34,356 bases of DNA from UBA6821 sp044236545 (lineage in GTDB: Bacteria; Verrucomicrobiota; Verrucomicrobiia; Chthoniobacterales; UBA6821): contig JBIIGI010000021.1 of assembly GCA_044236545.1 (NCBI GenBank), positions 1 through 34,356 of the forward strand, in the 5' to 3' direction. This document shows positions 8,075-15,190 of this stretch, piece by piece (position 1 is the stretch's first letter; the number at the start of each line of letters is the position of its first letter). The position numbers and the translations under genes were made by a program. The notes beneath the pieces were generated by a model. That model worked only from the letters and a program-made list of their open reading frames with translations. It made no database searches and was not told where the DNA came from.

Positions 8075-8109
8075 TTTATAAAATAGAACATATCGTTTTA
8101 TTTTATAAA
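8075..8109. promoter_or_regulatory. AT-rich 11-bp inverted repeat between ppsA and the next gene
   Basis: TTTATAAAATA (8075-8085) is repeated exactly as its reverse complement at 8099-8109, with 13 bases between. It lies just 3' of the ppsA stop and about 50-85 bases 5' of the next minus-strand gene. It could be a terminator-like hairpin for ppsA, or an AT-rich promoter or operator for the following gene; TATAAA-like hexamers are present. The composition is sharply different from the GC-rich flanks. Confidence 0.45.
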
Positions 8110-8121
8110 AACTTCTATCCG

Positions 8122-10554
8122 CTATTTGGAGCGGTTAGCTAGGCGTGGAGACTCCGCCTCCGCCCTGGCGATAACACGCTTCACCGCCATGAAGCTGTCG
8201 GGGTTCACGGAAATCGAGTCGATGCCGTGCTGCACCAGAAAGCGGGCGAACCCGGGGTGGTCGCTGGGTGCCTGGCCGCAGATCCCCGTGTGGGCGCCGC
8301 TCTTTCGCGCTTTGTCGAGAAGTTGGGCGATAGCCGTCGTGACGGCCTCGTCCCGCTCGTCAAAGAGGCCGCTCAGAAGGTCGCTGTCACGGTCGACACC
8401 CAGGACAAGCTGGGTCAGGTCGTTGGATCCTATCGAGAAGCCGTCGAAGCGTTCGGCAAAGCGCTCCGCTAGCAGGACGTTGGAGGGGATCTCCGCCATC
8501 ACGTGAATCTGCAGCCCGTTCCGGCCGCGTTTCAGCCCGTTGAGGGAAAGCTCCGCCAGCACCTTGTCGGCCTCCGCGATCGATCTGCAGAAGGGGATCA
8601 TGACGATGATGTTGTCGAGGCCGAGTTCCTCACGCGCCATCCGCACGGCCCGGCACTCGAGAGCAAACCCCTCGCGGTATCCCTCGCTGTAATAACGGCT
8701 TGCGCCGCGCCAGCCGAGCATCGGGTTCTCCTCCTCCGGTTCGAATCCCGCGCCGCCGATCAGCCGGGCGTATTCGTTCGTCTTGAAGTCGCTCATGCGC
8801 ACGATCACGGGCTTGGGGTGGTGCGCGGCGGCGATCCGGGCGATCCCGCGGGCGAGCGTCCCGACAAAGTAGGCCTCCTTGTCCGCGTGTCCCGCGGTCA
8901 GTTCCCCGATCGTGCGCCGGACTTCCTTGTCCTTGACCAGGTCAAACCGCGCGAGGGCCATCGGATGGATCCTGATCATGTTCCCGATGATGAACTCCAT
9001 GCGTGCCAGGCCGACCCCGTCGCTCGGCAGGCGCCACCAGCGGAAGGCGGCGGAGGGGTCCCCCATGTTGACCATGAGTCGCGTCCGGGTCTTGGGGACC
9101 CTTGTGATGTCGATCTCCCGGACATCGAAAGCCAGCACGCCGTCATAGACGGCACCCTTGTCCCCCCGGGCGCAACTGACGGTGACGTCATGGCCGTTTT
9201 TGAGGCGCTTGGTCGCGTCACCCGCGCCGACGATCGCCGTGAGGCCCAGTTCCCGGCTGACGATGGCCGCGTGGCTGGTGCGTCCGCCGTGATCGGTCAC
9301 GATCGCGGAGGCCTTCTTCATGATCGGCAACCAATCGGGGTCGGTCACTCCCGTCACCAGGACCGACCCTTCCCGGAAGCGGGCGATCTCGTCAGGGCTC
9401 TCGAGCAGGCAGACCTTCCCGGTCGCAATCGAGTCGCCGACGGCGAGGCCGGTTGCGAGGAGTCGGCCCTTTTCCTTGAGCCGGTAGGTTTTGAGGGATG
9501 CGGCCTCCTTGCGCGACTGCACGGTTTCAGGCCGGGCCTGCACGATGTGGAGGTCGCCGGTGATTCCATCCTTCGCCCATTCCATGTCCATCGGCCGGCC
9601 GTAGTGCTTCTCGATGGCGCAGGCCCAGCGGGCCAGTTGGAGGACCTCGCCATCGTCGAGGACGAAGGCCCGGCGTTCCCTCCGGGTGGTATCGACGAGT
9701 TTCGTCGCCGTGCCCCGGAGCCCCCGCCGCGAATAGATCATTTTCCTCTCCTTCGCGCCGAGCGTCTTCCCGATGATCGGCTTCAGGGAGCGCGAGGCCC
9801 CGTGCAGGAGGGGCTTGAACACCAGGTACTCATCGGGCTCCACCATGCCCTGGACCACGGTCTCTCCGAGTCCCCAGGAGCAATTGATGAGCACGCTCCG
9901 CGGGAAGCCCGTCTCAGTATCGATCGAGAACATGACACCGGAGCCCGACTTGTCTGATCGGACCATCTCCTGAACGCCGACGGAGAGGGCCGTTTGCATG
10001 TGGTCGTATCCGTGGTTCCTCCGGTAGATGATCGCCCGGTCGGTGAACAGGGAGGCGTAGCACTTCCTGCACGCATCCAGCAGCGCGACCTCGCCGTGGA
10101 CATTCAGGTATGTTTCCTGCTGACCCGCAAAGCTCGCTTCCGGGAGGTCCTCGGCCGTGGCACTGCTCCGCACGGCGACGCTGCCGACCTTGTGCCCGCA
10201 CCGCCGGTCCATCTCCCGGCGGGCTTCCGTGATGGCGGCGGCGACCGCCGGGGGGAATTCCCCGCCGAGGATCATGTGCCGGACGGTCTTTCCGACAACC
10301 GCGAGGTTCCCCCCGTCCTTCCGGAGTCGGGCGAGTTGCCCGGCAATGCGGGAGCCGAGAGCGTTGCCATCGATGAATTCGCGGTAAGCCGCCGCGGTGA
10401 CGGCAAACCCGTTGGGAACCCGTATCCCTGCGGCGCCCAGCTTGCTGATCATCTCACCGAGCGAGGCGTTCTTCCCCCCGACGGAGGGGATGTCGCGCTT
10501 GCCGGTCTCCGCAAGCCATCGGATGAGGGGTGCGGTCTTCTTCACGGGGCGCAT
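8122..10554 (-). CDS. ppsA: Phosphoenolpyruvate synthase (pyruvate, water dikinase)
   Basis: Makes PEP from pyruvate and ATP (giving AMP and Pi), the entry to gluconeogenesis from pyruvate or lactate. Residues 1-340 form the nucleotide-binding part (VGGKNASLGEMI, VAVRSSATAEDLPEASFAGQQ). The phosphohistidine domain around residue 420 has the TDHGGRTSHAAIVSRELG motif with the carrier His. The C-terminal PEP/pyruvate barrel includes RMSDFKTNEY, FCRS, SNDLTQLVLGVDRD and the catalytic Cys region GICGQAPSDHPGF. Its 810 residues fit the family (E. coli PpsA about 792). It overlaps the end of the upstream D-lactate dehydrogenase gene by 13 bases, so lactate oxidation and PEP formation are probably co-expressed. 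A PpsR-type regulator is not seen in the window. Confidence 0.96.
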   Translation of the reverse strand: MRPVKKTAPLIRWLAETGKRDIPSVGGKNASLGEMISKLGAAGIRVPNGFAVTAAAYREFIDGNALGSRIAGQLARLRKDGGNLAVVGKTVRHMILGGEFPPAVAAAITEARREMDRRCGHKVGSVAVRSSATAEDLPEASFAGQQETYLNVHGEVALLDACRKCYASLFTDRAIIYRRNHGYDHMQTALSVGVQEMVRSDKSGSGVMFSIDTETGFPRSVLINCSWGLGETVVQGMVEPDEYLVFKPLLHGASRSLKPIIGKTLGAKERKMIYSRRGLRGTATKLVDTTRRERRAFVLDDGEVLQLARWACAIEKHYGRPMDMEWAKDGITGDLHIVQARPETVQSRKEAASLKTYRLKEKGRLLATGLAVGDSIATGKVCLLESPDEIARFREGSVLVTGVTDPDWLPIMKKASAIVTDHGGRTSHAAIVSRELGLTAIVGAGDATKRLKNGHDVTVSCARGDKGAVYDGVLAFDVREIDITRVPKTRTRLMVNMGDPSAAFRWWRLPSDGVGLARMEFIIGNMIRIHPMALARFDLVKDKEVRRTIGELTAGHADKEAYFVGTLARGIARIAAAHHPKPVIVRMSDFKTNEYARLIGGAGFEPEEENPMLGWRGASRYYSEGYREGFALECRAVRMAREELGLDNIIVMIPFCRSIAEADKVLAELSLNGLKRGRNGLQIHVMAEIPSNVLLAERFAERFDGFSIGSNDLTQLVLGVDRDSDLLSGLFDERDEAVTTAIAQLLDKARKSGAHTGICGQAPSDHPGFARFLVQHGIDSISVNPDSFMAVKRVIARAEAESPRLANRSK

Positions 10555-11609
10555 GGGGCGGCTGGTCTTGCGTGCTTTCGGGCGGGCTCTTTTTTCACCG
10601 TGGGCGCGGTCACCCTGTTTGCGGATGGAATTCCTCCCCTCCCGAAGTCAGAGACATTTCGCAGGGTTGTCTCCGCGATGTTCCGGAGGGCGTTGCGGGT
10701 GAAGAATGCCTGATGCCCGGTGATGATGACGTTCGGGAAGGTCAGCAAGCGCGAGAAGACATCGTCCTGGATGATCTCCTCGGAGAGATCCTCAAAAAAC
10801 AGATCACCCTCCTCCTCGTAAACATCCAGCCCGAGGTATCCGATCCGCCCGGTTTTCAGGGCCTTGATCACGGCCGCCGTGTCGATGATGCCGCCGCGGC
10901 TCGTGTTGATGATCATCACGCCCCGCTTCATCCGCGCCAGCGTCCCGGCGTTGATCATGTGGTGGGTCGCGGGCGTGAGCGGCGCATGCACCGAGATGAT
11001 GTCGCTGTGCGAGAAGAGTTCCTCCAGGGACACATACCTGCCGCCCTCGGAGGAGCATTCCGGCCTCGGAGAGGGGTCGAATGCCAGGACGTTCATCCCG
11101 AATCCCCTCATGATCCTGACCATGTTGATCCCGATGTTCCCCGTGCCGATGATGCCGATCGTCCTCCCGTGAAGCTCGAATCCCATCAACCCCTCGAGGG
11201 AAAAGTTCCCGTCCCTTACCCGGTTGTACGCCCGGTGAGTCTTTCGGTTCAGTGAGAGGATGAGCGCGACGGCGTGCTCGGCGACCCCGTGGGGCGAATA
11301 GGCCGGAACCCTCGCGACGGTGAGTCCCAGCGCTTCGGCCGCATGCACGTCCACGTTGTTCAAACCGGAGCACCTGAGGGCGATCAAGCGGGTCCCGTGC
11401 CGCGCCAGTGATGTCAGGACATCCCTGCCGAGCCGGTCGTTGACAAACACGCAGACAGCCTCGAATCCATGAGCCAGTCCGCAGGTTTCAGGCGTGAGTC
11501 GGTGCTCAAAAAACACCAACTCGAAGGAATGCCCCCTGTTGGCATCGAGAAGGAACTCCCTGTCGTAGGGCTTCACGCTGAAGACGGCGACTTTCACCCT
11601 TGCGCCCAT
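10542..11609 (-). CDS. ldhA: D-lactate dehydrogenase, LdhA type (D-2-hydroxyacid dehydrogenase family)
   Basis: NAD-dependent interconversion of pyruvate and D-lactate. With the ATG at 11609 the protein begins MGARVKVAVFSVKPYDREF, as LdhA proteins do, and is about 355 residues. An in-frame ATG at 11720 adds 37 residues without family similarity. Landmarks are ALRCSGLNNVDV, the NAD-binding GIIGTGNIG, INTSRGGIID with the substrate Arg, GLDVYEEE with the Glu, and TGHQAFFT with the catalytic His. An unusual Ala/Pro/Lys-rich tail of about 25 residues follows; part of it is encoded in the overlap with ppsA. The pairing with ppsA suggests growth on lactate or pyruvate in the gluconeogenic direction. 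Confidence 0.92.
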   Translation of the reverse strand: MGARVKVAVFSVKPYDREFLLDANRGHSFELVFFEHRLTPETCGLAHGFEAVCVFVNDRLGRDVLTSLARHGTRLIALRCSGLNNVDVHAAEALGLTVARVPAYSPHGVAEHAVALILSLNRKTHRAYNRVRDGNFSLEGLMGFELHGRTIGIIGTGNIGINMVRIMRGFGMNVLAFDPSPRPECSSEGGRYVSLEELFSHSDIISVHAPLTPATHHMINAGTLARMKRGVMIINTSRGGIIDTAAVIKALKTGRIGYLGLDVYEEEGDLFFEDLSEEIIQDDVFSRLLTFPNVIITGHQAFFTRNALRNIAETTLRNVSDFGRGGIPSANRVTAPTVKKEPARKHARPAAPCAP

Positions 11610-11833
11610 CGCGCCCCTCGAGCCTGAAGGGGCCGGATCACCCGTGATCAGGGAAGACGTTCCCACGCCCGTGCGCATGCGGTGACCCGCTCCGCTCGAT
11701 AGGCGCCGTTTCCTTTCCATCCAGCAGGCTAGCGCGTCTCCATTCCCCGCGCATCTTGGTGAAAGTGACTATCCCGACGTCGTCATTTCAAGGATGCGAC
11801 CCCGGAGATTTAAACTAGGTGGTGTGTTAGTCT

Positions 11834-11959
11834 ATGGGGCATCCAAACCCAATGAGCATGAAGGAAAAAAATAGCACGCATCACTATCAGTATACCGGTG
11901 GCTCCAATGCCCAAGATGGGATAGTCAGTGCAAGGGACATAGTGCAATACACCACTTAA
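11834..11959 (+). CDS. Possible small protein, 41 residues
   Basis: An open frame from ATG at 11834 to TAA at 11957-11959 at the edge of the AT-rich stretch, just 5' of the next unknown plus-strand gene. It contains a HHYQYTGG segment and ends in SARDIVQYTT. I recognise no family. It could be a small antitoxin-like or leader protein, a gene remnant, or chance. The only support is the open frame, the AT-rich island composition and co-orientation with the next gene. Confidence 0.25.
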   Translation: MGHPNPMSMKEKNSTHHYQYTGGSNAQDGIVSARDIVQYTT

Positions 11960-11997
11960 TTGACAGGAGTCTTACAATTTAGAAATATCATGTCTAG

Positions 11998-12480
11998 ATG
12001 AATGCCGAAATCCCATACATAAGGAAGAATGTTAAAGGATGGCATGTTATAGCAAGGGCAATTGTAGCTGGAGAATCCTTTTACTACGATGGATGTTATT
12101 TTAATGCAAAATCGCCTCTAGAAGCCAAGCCGCTGCATTATGGAATATTTTTGCAAATGGATTTTTCTGATGTAGTGGCGGCATCCGTTGAGTGCATTTT
12201 TCTAGATGAATTTGTACAAATATATTTCGATGAATTGGAGATGATAAACTTTATTCTAAAGTTCCGAGTTCCAGAACAAATAGAGGCGTTTTCTTGGGGT
12301 GTAATTCCTGATCGTACTAGCATACCAACTTTCGGATCCTGTCACCCATATTGTAAGAGCATCAAGCTTACCATTCTTGAGGCATGGGAAATTATTTCGA
12401 AAAAACGAGACCCAGAAAATATTACTCTTCAGGATGCATGGGAAATTATCTGGGTAGAAAAAGGTGATGATTACCGTTAA
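11998..12480 (+). CDS. Protein of unknown function, 160 residues, AT-rich gene
   Basis: Not recognised. The protein has no signal peptide or obvious membrane segment and looks like a compact alpha/beta protein rich in aromatic residues (FYYDGCYF, VQIYFDELEMINFILKF). Near the C-terminus a LEAWEII segment is partly repeated as LQDAWEII. Codon use is markedly more AT-rich than in ldhA or ppsA next door, which suggests acquisition. It converges on the nuclease-like gene, 39 bases stop to stop. Start is the ATG at 11998; no strong Shine-Dalgarno sequence is visible. Confidence 0.6.
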   Translation: MNAEIPYIRKNVKGWHVIARAIVAGESFYYDGCYFNAKSPLEAKPLHYGIFLQMDFSDVVAASVECIFLDEFVQIYFDELEMINFILKFRVPEQIEAFSWGVIPDRTSIPTFGSCHPYCKSIKLTILEAWEIISKKRDPENITLQDAWEIIWVEKGDDYR

Positions 12481-12519
12481 CGAATTTATTTATAATCCAG
12501 CACATCTCCCATTAATCTG

Positions 12520-12927
12520 CTAATTTAGCTTATAATTATTCAACAGGTTAATTAACTCTTTAGATAATGAGGGGAAGTGATATTCACCTAGTTCTTGGTA
12601 TGTCTTTCTGATTGGGTTGGATTTCTTTTTTAAGAGAACATCTAATATCTTATCATGTGGATAAATATACCAAGCATCTTGATTTGGGAAACAAATCCAC
12701 AAGTCTTTTCCTTCGTATTTTTTATTAACTGTTAATCTTCCTTTAAGTTGGACTTTTAAAAACGATCCATCGAGATGCTGGGCTATAAAATCTGCACCGC
12801 ACCAATCATCGGATAAGCGAATAGTCTGAAATCCGTAGTCTGCAAGAACTGCCGAGATCTTTTGAAAGTGGTAAGCTTCCTTTTGTTTGCTTGTTAGCCC
12901 AGTGGGCGAGATATGATGAAAAAGCAT
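12520..12927 (-). CDS. Small PD-(D/E)XK nuclease-like protein
   Basis: A 135-residue protein of AT-rich composition. The pattern GADFIAQ (Asp46), a short hairpin, then FLKVQLKGR (Gln60-x-Lys62) matches the core of the PD-(D/E)XK nuclease fold, with Gln in place of the acidic residue as in several Mrr- and Holliday-resolvase-like groups. A helix with Glu17 (SKQKEAYHF) precedes it, as this fold requires. The rest includes WICFPNQDAWYIYPHDKI, like small group-specific nucleases of the DUF4365 kind. It may act on foreign DNA or in repair. I am fairly sure of the fold pattern, not of the activity. Confidence 0.6.
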   Translation of the reverse strand: MLFHHISPTGLTSKQKEAYHFQKISAVLADYGFQTIRLSDDWCGADFIAQHLDGSFLKVQLKGRLTVNKKYEGKDLWICFPNQDAWYIYPHDKILDVLLKKKSNPIRKTYQELGEYHFPSLSKELINLLNNYKLN

Positions 12928-13054
12928 GATGGAATAAGACGTATTTTATCCATCTGTATTGCAGTAGGCTGCAAGACAAAAAAGAAGGAGGGGTGTAGAA
13001 ACTCCGAGTGTCCACATCTCCTATAGCGATTCTGCAGAGGTCTGCCAAACCCGG

Positions 13055-13210
13055 CTATGCCACCATCCCGCTATAGCCCGACCAAATCGGCTTCAGATCC
13101 TCGTCTTCCAAAGCCGCATCCTTGAAGGCAGGTTCCATCTCAATGGCCAAGGCGACGATCATCGCAACCCATGCAGCACCAAAACAGATGAGGATTGGGT
13201 CTATAGGCAT
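13055..13210 (-). CDS. Small single-pass membrane protein, 51 residues
   Basis: From ATG at 13210 to TAG at 13055-13057 there is a 51-codon frame. It begins MPIDPILICFGAAWVAMIVA and continues into an acidic C-terminal half ending in WSGYSGMVA. The first half forms one clear transmembrane helix, and the acidic tail would be cytoplasmic or periplasmic. An in-frame TTG at 13228 overlaps the TGA of the upstream gene (TTGA), so translational coupling is also possible and would lengthen the hydrophobic stretch by six residues. It would be the third gene of the BRCT-protein operon. Function unknown. The membrane-helix pattern and exact packing make chance less likely. Confidence 0.55.
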   Translation of the reverse strand: MPIDPILICFGAAWVAMIVALAIEMEPAFKDAALEDEDLKPIWSGYSGMVA

Positions 13211-13224
13211 GATTAGAAGAGGTA

Positions 13225-13701
13225 TCAAAAGCCAAGAATTAAGCCCCTTACGAATTGGCTCTGACTGCCACGGAATAGATTTGTTTCTACGAGTCGCCCA
13301 TCCTTTTTCTCAAACAATTGGGCCTCTACATACCCCTCAAAGCCAATTTCGGCAGAGGTTGCTGAAAGAACCTCAAGCGATCTGGTGATGTGATTTAGGC
13401 TCTCTGACCAAGTTTCGCTGTAAGCAAGGGGTGTATCGTAAAGGGTGTCCCCTTTTGAAAAGGTGAAAAGGCTCCCCGATGTCATGACAGGTGCAACTTT
13501 TTTGCCTTTTACAACACGACTGGCCGGAGCGATATCCAACGCTGTAGAGAAATCCTTTTTAACAGCCCACGCCCAACCTCTTGCAAAACCAGTGGACAAG
13601 TCAGCAATCAGCGTCTCGCTCCTTCGATTATTTTGAAGTACTGACTCTAGAACGGTGACACTAGCGTTCCGTGCCTCTTCGTCACAATGGGTTGGATTCA
13701 T
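13225..13701 (-). CDS. Protein of unknown function, 158 residues
   Basis: Not recognised. No signal peptide or membrane segment. It has an N-terminal half with a LIADLSTGFARGWAWAV segment and a possible beta-rich C-terminal half (AEIGFEGYVEAQLFEKKDG). Its ATG at 13701 lies 4 bases after the stop of the BRCT-domain gene, so the two are surely co-transcribed. A small membrane protein follows, overlapping or 14 bases downstream. Composition is intermediate between the AT-rich island and the backbone. Confidence 0.6.
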   Translation of the reverse strand: MNPTHCDEEARNASVTVLESVLQNNRRSETLIADLSTGFARGWAWAVKKDFSTALDIAPASRVVKGKKVAPVMTSGSLFTFSKGDTLYDTPLAYSETWSESLNHITRSLEVLSATSAEIGFEGYVEAQLFEKKDGRLVETNLFRGSQSQFVRGLILGF

Positions 13702-13705
13702 GGCC

Positions 13706-14524
13706 TTATAATGATTTTACCCAAGTTTCTTCGCTGATAATCGATATGCCCGTTTTCTGGTCACGCAGTTCAACGGCTCGGTCTATTTTTGTGCCGTAAT
13801 TGGAAAACTTCCAATCCCTACTGGCAAAGCACCCTATCACCAGATAGTTGGTGCTGACCCTTGGGGTTGGATTGCAAGTGCCACCTCTATCCACAATCTC
13901 GGTCTCGATCTTTTTGCGAGTACCGACCCCAAATCTTCCCGTTATGCAGAACTCCATGCCAGCAAACTCAACTCTGGTAGGTTGTGGGTCGCAAAGCGGT
14001 AAATCTGTTGAGGTATCGTCATCAAGAGATGGTAAATATGCGCCTCCAGTAATCGCCTTCATGATCTCTATCAACCCCTTCCGCTCCTCTTCGGAAACGA
14101 CCTCGCCAGAATAAAGAGATCGAACCTTTTCTGCTATTTCAGAAAACGGCCATGATGTTTCAACTGCCGAGTTTTTTTCTACCCAAGCCCTAAAATACTT
14201 CACCTCTTCATCTGCAATCCCACCATCGGCAAGAATCCCATGGCATATGCCTTTGAGTTGATCGAACGCCTTGGAGGCGTAATTTTCCCATGTCAGTTTG
14301 CTTTTAAAAACTGGTTGCCCATGCTCGTCCTTCCGAAGGGTTTTTTCGGAAGGGGGATTCAACTGATACTTTCTTCTTTGTCTTGGGGGCTTGTCGATTG
14401 CCGCTTGGGGTAACGGAACTATAAAAGGGTGCTGGCACGAGGGGCATTCCATCTCCACGCCGACGTGCTGTTCTGTAGCCAGCAACTCCTCTCTACAGTT
14501 GGGGCAATTACACCGAAACTCCAT
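13706..14524 (-). CDS. Zinc-ribbon / TerB-like / BRCT-domain protein
   Basis: Three parts are visible in 272 residues. Residues 5-35 form a zinc ribbon with C7-PN-C10 and C27-PS-C30. Residues about 85-165 resemble a TerB-like helical domain (LKGICHGILADGGIADEEVKYF). Residues about 188-272 form a BRCT domain: GMEFCITGRFGVG, then IVDRGGTCNPTPRVSTNYLV and ending in SEETWVKSL, with the conserved Gly-Gly turn and Trp. BRCT domains bind phosphoproteins or DNA ends and occur in NAD-dependent ligase and in stand-alone proteins near mobile DNA. The role is unknown; a DNA-damage or anti-phage function is a reasonable guess from the island setting. First gene of a three-gene operon. Confidence 0.75.
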   Translation of the reverse strand: MEFRCNCPNCREELLATEQHVGVEMECPSCQHPFIVPLPQAAIDKPPRQRRKYQLNPPSEKTLRKDEHGQPVFKSKLTWENYASKAFDQLKGICHGILADGGIADEEVKYFRAWVEKNSAVETSWPFSEIAEKVRSLYSGEVVSEEERKGLIEIMKAITGGAYLPSLDDDTSTDLPLCDPQPTRVEFAGMEFCITGRFGVGTRKKIETEIVDRGGTCNPTPRVSTNYLVIGCFASRDWKFSNYGTKIDRAVELRDQKTGISIISEETWVKSL

Positions 14525-15027
14525 AGGATTGTATGCCGTGTGTTGTTCTAGTGATGCTCTGATCGTCTTTTTCTGTAGGGCATGGAACGACTGATGGCAA
14601 TGCTCATCAGATCATCATGAAAGTGACTGCAGGCCGTAGAGCGTCCGATTTCACATCTTTTCACCTTGATCCGTGTGGATCGACTCTCTGTCCCGAGGAG
14701 AGGCTCTAAAGCTCTTTGGGGTTTCTACAGAGAGAAGTGGAAAAAAGTGTATGGATCAAAAGTCCAAAGAAGAAGAGGGGCTATCGCCACCAAGACAAAT
14801 CAAGACCCCCTAGATGCTAGGAATTGCTCGGAAAAATTCTAGAAGGGCTTTTATTCCTAACTCACTCCCCCTGTTTCTAATCGCCATGAGGGGGTGGGCG
14901 TTATGGTCGCATCAGGGGAAAAGCATCCTTGTTTGAGGGGTTGCACCACCGAAAAAGTCCAGGGTAAGTGCAGGGCGAGTTTTTTTACTTTGGGCCAAAT
15001 CGCCCGTAGACCCTGATAAAAAGAGAG
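14525..15027. other. Gene-free stretch between the BRCT operon and tRNA-Arg
   Basis: I see no convincing coding frame. It probably holds the promoter of the BRCT operon at its left end. Near 14973-15005 the arms GGGCGA and TCGCCC (with extra TTT/AAA pairing) could fold into a hairpin 23 bases from the tRNA 3' end, and T-runs on the tRNA sense strand lie between. No copy of the tRNA 3' end was found that would mark an attachment site. Confidence 0.4.
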
Positions 15028-15101
15028 TGCAGCCATGAGGAGTCGAACCTCAAACCTTCTGATCCGTAGTCAGATGCTCTATCCAATTGAGCTATGGCTG
15101 C
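15028..15101 (-). tRNA. tRNA-Arg (anticodon ACG)
   Basis: The minus strand folds as a full cloverleaf of 74 bases including the discriminator A. The acceptor arm is GCAGCCA/TGGCTGC, the D stem GCTC/GAGC, the anticodon arm TCTGA-CTACGGA-TCAGA with ACG at positions 34-36, and the T arm TGAGG-TTCGACT-CCTCA. CCA is not encoded. Wobble A34 would be deaminated to inosine, which needs a TadA enzyme. Shortly after the 3' end the sense strand reads CTCTCTTTTTA, a likely transcription stop. Confidence 0.97.
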
Positions 15102-15146
15102 TTGAAGGAATATGGATTACAGCCGAGAACGGGTGACAGGTCAAAC

Positions 15147-15174
15147 CGGAATCGGGAGTTTGTTCCCGATCCCG
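15147..15174 (-). terminator. Probable hairpin terminator after the chitinase gene
   Basis: ATCGGGA (15151-15157) pairs with TCCCGAT (15164-15170) around a six-base loop, extended by CGG/CCG after one mismatch. It begins 17 bases after the chitinase stop. The T-run on the minus strand is short (GTTTG), so termination may be weak. Confidence 0.5.
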
Positions 15175-15190
15175 TTTTACGCCGCACTTT

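Noticed and set aside
8503..9957. Long plus-strand open frame (484 codons)
   Set aside because: It is the antisense shadow of ppsA, rich in Asp, Gly, His and Arg as expected from GC-rich third positions, with no recognisable motif.
12806..13048. 80-codon minus-strand frame
   Set aside because: It overlaps the nuclease-like gene in another frame and shows no domain or membrane pattern of its own.
14525..15101. tRNA-associated attachment site for an integrating element
   Set aside because: No integrase gene and no second copy of the tRNA 3' end were found between 11.7 and 15.1 kb, so only the composition change is reported.
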